From positions 1-34,071 of the forward strand of contig JAFDXY010000021.1 in assembly GCA_018267725.1 (NCBI GenBank): a stretch of 34,071 bases of DNA, written 5' to 3'. The position numbers and the translations under genes are program-made. The notes beneath the pieces were generated by a model. That model saw only the letters and a program-made list of their open reading frames with translations, had not been told where the DNA came from and did not search any database. Positions within the stretch are counted from its first letter, which is position 1; every line of letters begins with the position of its first letter. Origin of the DNA: Bacteroidota bacterium (GTDB lineage Bacteria > Bacteroidota > Bacteroidia > Chitinophagales > Chitinophagaceae). Positions 31,124 through 34,071 of this stretch are shown one piece after another.

Positions 31124-34030
31124 ATGAATTTATTCGAGCATCAACACAATGAATTTCAAGGAAGGCATATTGGCCCCAATAAAACAACTACCAAACAAAT
31201 GTTGCAAACAATTGGTGTAAATAGTTTAGATGAATTAATTAATAAAACTATTCCGCCAACTATTCGTTTACAACAAAATTTAAAATTACCTGCTGCACAA
31301 AGTGAAGTAGAATATTTGAATGAATTAAAAACAGTTGCACAAAAAAACAAATTATATAAAACTTATATAGGTTCAGGTTATTACAATACCATTACACCAA
31401 GCGTTATACTTAGAAACGTTTTTGAAAACCCGGGATGGTACACACAATACACTCCTTATCAAGCAGAAATATCTCAAGGGCGTTTAGAAAGTTTATTAAA
31501 CTATCAAACAATGGTTTGCGATTTAACAGGTTTGCCTTTGGCAAATGCTTCGTTGTTAGATGAGGCTACTGCCGCCGCAGAAGCAATGGCTATGCTGTTT
31601 CACAATGGAGATACAGAAAAGAAAAAAAATTTTTTTGTTGATGAAAATATTTTTCCGCAAACAAAAGATTTACTTATTACACGTGCCACACCTATAAATA
31701 TTGAATTAGTTTTTGGTAATTATAAAACTGCCTCTCTTAATGAAAATTATTTCGGTGCAATTATTCAATACCCTAACAACAACGGAAATATTGAAGACTA
31801 TAAAAGTTTTATAAACAATGTTCATGCTATAAACGGATATGTTGTATTGGCAACAGATTTATTGGCATTAACTTTATTAACTTCTCCTGCCGAGTTAGGT
31901 GCAGATGTTGCTGTTGGTTCTGCACAACGCTTTGGTGTTCCGTTAGGTTATGGTGGTCCACACGCTGCATTTTTTGCAACTAAAGATGAATTTAAACGCG
32001 GTATTCCCGGAAGAATTATAGGTATTAGTATTGATGCTCAAAATAACCGTGCCTTACGCATGGCATTACAAACACGCGAGCAACATATTAAACGTGAAAA
32101 AGCAACTTCAAACATTTGTACTGCACAAGCTTTATTGGCAAATATGGCTGCTATGTATGCAGTATATCATGGGCCCGAAGGTTTAAAAAATATTGCAAAA
32201 CGTATTTCAACTTTAGCTAATGTATTAAGTAAAGGTTTGCATGAATTAGGTTTTGAAAATGAAAACAAATTTTTCTTCGATACTTTAAAAATTAAAGCTA
32301 ATGTTTCTGTAATAAAACCTATTGCTGAAAATAATAATATAAATTTCAGATATTTTAATAATGAATACATTGGTATTTCGATTGATGAAACAACTTCGCA
32401 AAAAGATATATTAGATATTATATATGTGTTTGCCGAAAGTTTAGGAAAAAATGAAGCAGAAATAGAATTTAATAGTGATGATATTTTAACCAACATACCA
32501 TCTTTTGCAACAAGAACTTCATTATTCTTAACACATCCTATTTTCAACACACATCACAGCGAAAGCCAAATGATGCGTTACCTGAAACAATTAGAAAACA
32601 AAGATCTTTCTTTAAACACCAGCATGATTACTTTGGGAAGTTGCACCATGAAATTAAATGCTGCAAGTGAAATGATTCCCGTTAGCTGGCCCGAGTTTTC
32701 TCAGTTGCATCCTTTCGTTCCAAAAGAGCAAGCCGAAGGCTATCAACACATTATTCATCAATTAGAAAAATATTTATGTGTAATAACAGGTTTTGATGCT
32801 TGCAGCTTACAACCCAATAGTGGTGCACAAGGCGAGTATGCAGGTTTATTAACCATTATGGCTTATCATAAAGCCAATAATAATACACATAGAAATGTTG
32901 TATTAATTCCTATTTCTGCACACGGCACAAACCCTGCAAGTGCTGTAATGGCAGGCATGAAAGTAGTAGTTGTAAAAAGTAATGAAAACGGAACTATTAA
33001 TATTGAAGATTTAAAAATAAAAGCAGAACAATATAAAGATACATTGGGTGCATTAATGGTTACCTATCCATCTACCTACGGTGTGTTTGAAGAAGGCATT
33101 GTTGAAATAATAAATACGGTGCATGAATTTGGCGGGCAAGTTTATATGGATGGTGCAAACATGAATGCACAAGTTGGTTTAACATCTCCGGCAATAATTG
33201 GTGCAGATGTTTGTCATTTAAACTTACACAAAACATTTGCTATACCGCATGGTGGCGGCGGTCCAGGTATGGGGCCTATTTGTGTGAAAAATCATTTAGC
33301 CCAACATCTACCAAGCCATTGTGTGAATCGTGAATCGTCAATCATGAATGAACAAACTCACCACTCACCATTTACTACTCACGGTGCTGTTTCCGCTGCA
33401 CCTTATGGTTCTGCATCTATTCTATTAATAAGTTATGGATATATAAAAATGTTAGGATATGATGGTGTTAAGATGGCAACAGAATATGCTATTTTAAATG
33501 CCAATTATATGAAAGCAAGATTAGAAAAATATTATACCATTTTATTTACAGGAAGTAACGGATATGCAGCACACGAATTTATTGTTGATTTACGTCCGTT
33601 TAAAACAAGTGCAGGTATTGAAGCAGAAGATGTTGCCAAACGTTTAATTGATTATGGTTTTCATGCACCAACTATGAGTTTTCCTGTGGCAGGAACAATT
33701 ATGATAGAACCAACAGAAAGTGAAGATAAAGCCGAGTTAGATAGATTTTGCGATGCATTAATTGCTATTTATAATGAAATAAAAATTATTGAAGAAGGTA
33801 AAGCAGATAAAACAGATAATGCTTTAAAAAATGCTCCGCATACACAGGCTGTAATTTGTGCAGATGAATGGAATCATAAATACACAAGAACAGAAGCTGC
33901 CTTTCCATTAAGTTATGTTGAGCAAAATAAATTTTGGCCAAGTGTTGCAAGAGTAAATAATACTTATGGTGATAGAAATTTAATTTGCAGTTGCGAACCA
34001 ATAGAAAGTTATATGGAAGATGTGAAGTAA
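31124..34030 (+). CDS. gcvP: Glycine dehydrogenase (decarboxylating), P-protein of the glycine cleavage system
   Basis: PLP enzyme that decarboxylates glycine and loads the aminomethyl group onto the lipoyl H-protein. The 968 aa fit the fused, homodimeric form with both halves in one chain (N-half IGSGYYNTITPSVILRN; C-half SLQPNSGAQGEYAGL). The PLP lysine is Lys703 in CHLNLHKTFAIPHGGGGPGMGP. About 30 residues after it, codons 734-753 are encoded by an inverted heptad repeat (VNRESSIM...HHSPFTTH), just before the conserved GAVSAAPYGSAS. E. coli GcvP has about 9 residues in this loop and here there are about 19. The frame is intact, so the enzyme is probably functional. No gcvT or gcvH is in the window. 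Confidence 0.97.
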   Translation: MNLFEHQHNEFQGRHIGPNKTTTKQMLQTIGVNSLDELINKTIPPTIRLQQNLKLPAAQSEVEYLNELKTVAQKNKLYKTYIGSGYYNTITPSVILRNVFENPGWYTQYTPYQAEISQGRLESLLNYQTMVCDLTGLPLANASLLDEATAAAEAMAMLFHNGDTEKKKNFFVDENIFPQTKDLLITRATPINIELVFGNYKTASLNENYFGAIIQYPNNNGNIEDYKSFINNVHAINGYVVLATDLLALTLLTSPAELGADVAVGSAQRFGVPLGYGGPHAAFFATKDEFKRGIPGRIIGISIDAQNNRALRMALQTREQHIKREKATSNICTAQALLANMAAMYAVYHGPEGLKNIAKRISTLANVLSKGLHELGFENENKFFFDTLKIKANVSVIKPIAENNNINFRYFNNEYIGISIDETTSQKDILDIIYVFAESLGKNEAEIEFNSDDILTNIPSFATRTSLFLTHPIFNTHHSESQMMRYLKQLENKDLSLNTSMITLGSCTMKLNAASEMIPVSWPEFSQLHPFVPKEQAEGYQHIIHQLEKYLCVITGFDACSLQPNSGAQGEYAGLLTIMAYHKANNNTHRNVVLIPISAHGTNPASAVMAGMKVVVVKSNENGTINIEDLKIKAEQYKDTLGALMVTYPSTYGVFEEGIVEIINTVHEFGGQVYMDGANMNAQVGLTSPAIIGADVCHLNLHKTFAIPHGGGGPGMGPICVKNHLAQHLPSHCVNRESSIMNEQTHHSPFTTHGAVSAAPYGSASILLISYGYIKMLGYDGVKMATEYAILNANYMKARLEKYYTILFTGSNGYAAHEFIVDLRPFKTSAGIEAEDVAKRLIDYGFHAPTMSFPVAGTIMIEPTESEDKAELDRFCDALIAIYNEIKIIEEGKADKTDNALKNAPHTQAVICADEWNHKYTRTEAAFPLSYVEQNKFWPSVARVNNTYGDRNLICSCEPIESYMEDVK
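33323..33383. repeat. Inverted heptad-repeat element inside gcvP
   Basis: Four consecutive 7-nt units with consensus GTGAATC (33323, 33330, 33337, 33344-33350) are followed by a 5-nt centre (33351-33355) and four inverted units with consensus ACTCACC (33356, 33363, 33370, 33377-33383). Folding the arms together pairs about 19 of 28 positions on the coding strand and about 22 of 28 on the other strand, counting G-U. Total length is 61 nt. It is in frame without a stop. The sequence differs from the AATTTGA arrays in the ribosomal operon, but the layout is the same. Confidence 0.75.
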
Positions 34031-34050
34031 GTATATAAAGTATAAAAAGA

Positions 34051-34071
34051 AGCCTCGCAAATTGCGAGGCT
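34051..34071. terminator. Terminator stem downstream of gcvP (at window edge)
   Basis: AGCCTCGC (34051-34058) and GCGAGGCT (34064-34071) form a perfect 8-bp stem with loop AAATT, starting 20 nt after the gcvP stop. Any T-tract on the plus strand lies beyond the window. The A-rich left flank would give Ts for transcription from the other side. Confidence 0.72.

Noticed and set aside
33323..33383. CRISPR array interpretation of the gcvP repeat
   Set aside because: Units are 7 nt and contiguous with no spacers, inverted about a centre, and inside a coding gene.

Overview
This AT-rich window (roughly one third G+C by eye) comes from a chromosome of the phylum Bacteroidota. The order Chitinophagales/Sphingobacteriales is an inference from overall gene style. 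The phylum call rests on four things: promoters of the form TTG-N20-TAnnTTTG upstream of rpsJ and rpsL, no Shine-Dalgarno pattern at most starts, a long carboxypeptidase-regulatory-domain TonB-dependent receptor, and the protein sequences themselves.

Layout. (1) 1-1478, plus strand: the 3' end of a bioA-type aminotransferase gene, then anmK (cell-wall recycling). (2) 1485-3598, minus: a HI0933-family flavoprotein and map. (3) 3713-15451, minus: the S10-spc ribosomal supercluster, transcribed rpsJ, rplC, rplD, rplW, rplB, rpsS, rplV, rpsC, rplP, rpmC, rpsQ, rplN, rplX, rplE, rpsN, rpsH, rplF, rplR, rpsE, rpmD, rplO, secY. The usual alpha-operon genes (infA, rpmJ, rpsM, rpsK, rpsD, rpoA, rplQ) do not follow map. 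(4) 15553-18278, minus: two tandem paralogous PaaK/CapK-like adenylate-forming enzymes, sitting between fusA and rpsJ. (5) 18368-21693, minus: fusA, rpsG and rpsL, divided by strong intrinsic terminators into an rpsL-rpsG unit and a separate fusA unit. (6) 21827-22885, minus: ilvE. It is divergent from a plus-strand operon (22946-24507) of an unrecognised protein, rdgB and a hotdog thioesterase, followed by a DUF1624 membrane acyltransferase-like gene. (7) 25937-29951, minus: a lone pyruvate dehydrogenase E1-beta gene and a TonB-dependent receptor gene. (8) 30098-34030, plus: purC and gcvP, with a terminator stem at the window edge.

The genes are mostly housekeeping. The most unusual content is small and non-genic: a family of 7-nt (heptad) repeats, several arranged as two inverted arms round a short centre. 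Four arrays sit 7-9 nt upstream of the start codons of rplN, rpsQ, rpmC and rplV. A fifth lies beside the rpmD stop codon. A sixth, of different sequence but the same architecture (4 heptads, 5-nt centre, 4 inverted heptads), lies in frame inside gcvP and lengthens a loop close to the cofactor lysine. Other points of interest are a canonical terminator between rplO and secY, a 267-nt structured spacer between rpsJ and rplC, and an Arg/Gly-rich tail on S3.

No tRNA, rRNA, CRISPR array, insertion sequence or phage gene was seen. No gene-free stretch exceeds 300 bases. The longest are 14879-15145 and 20519-20761, both described below.
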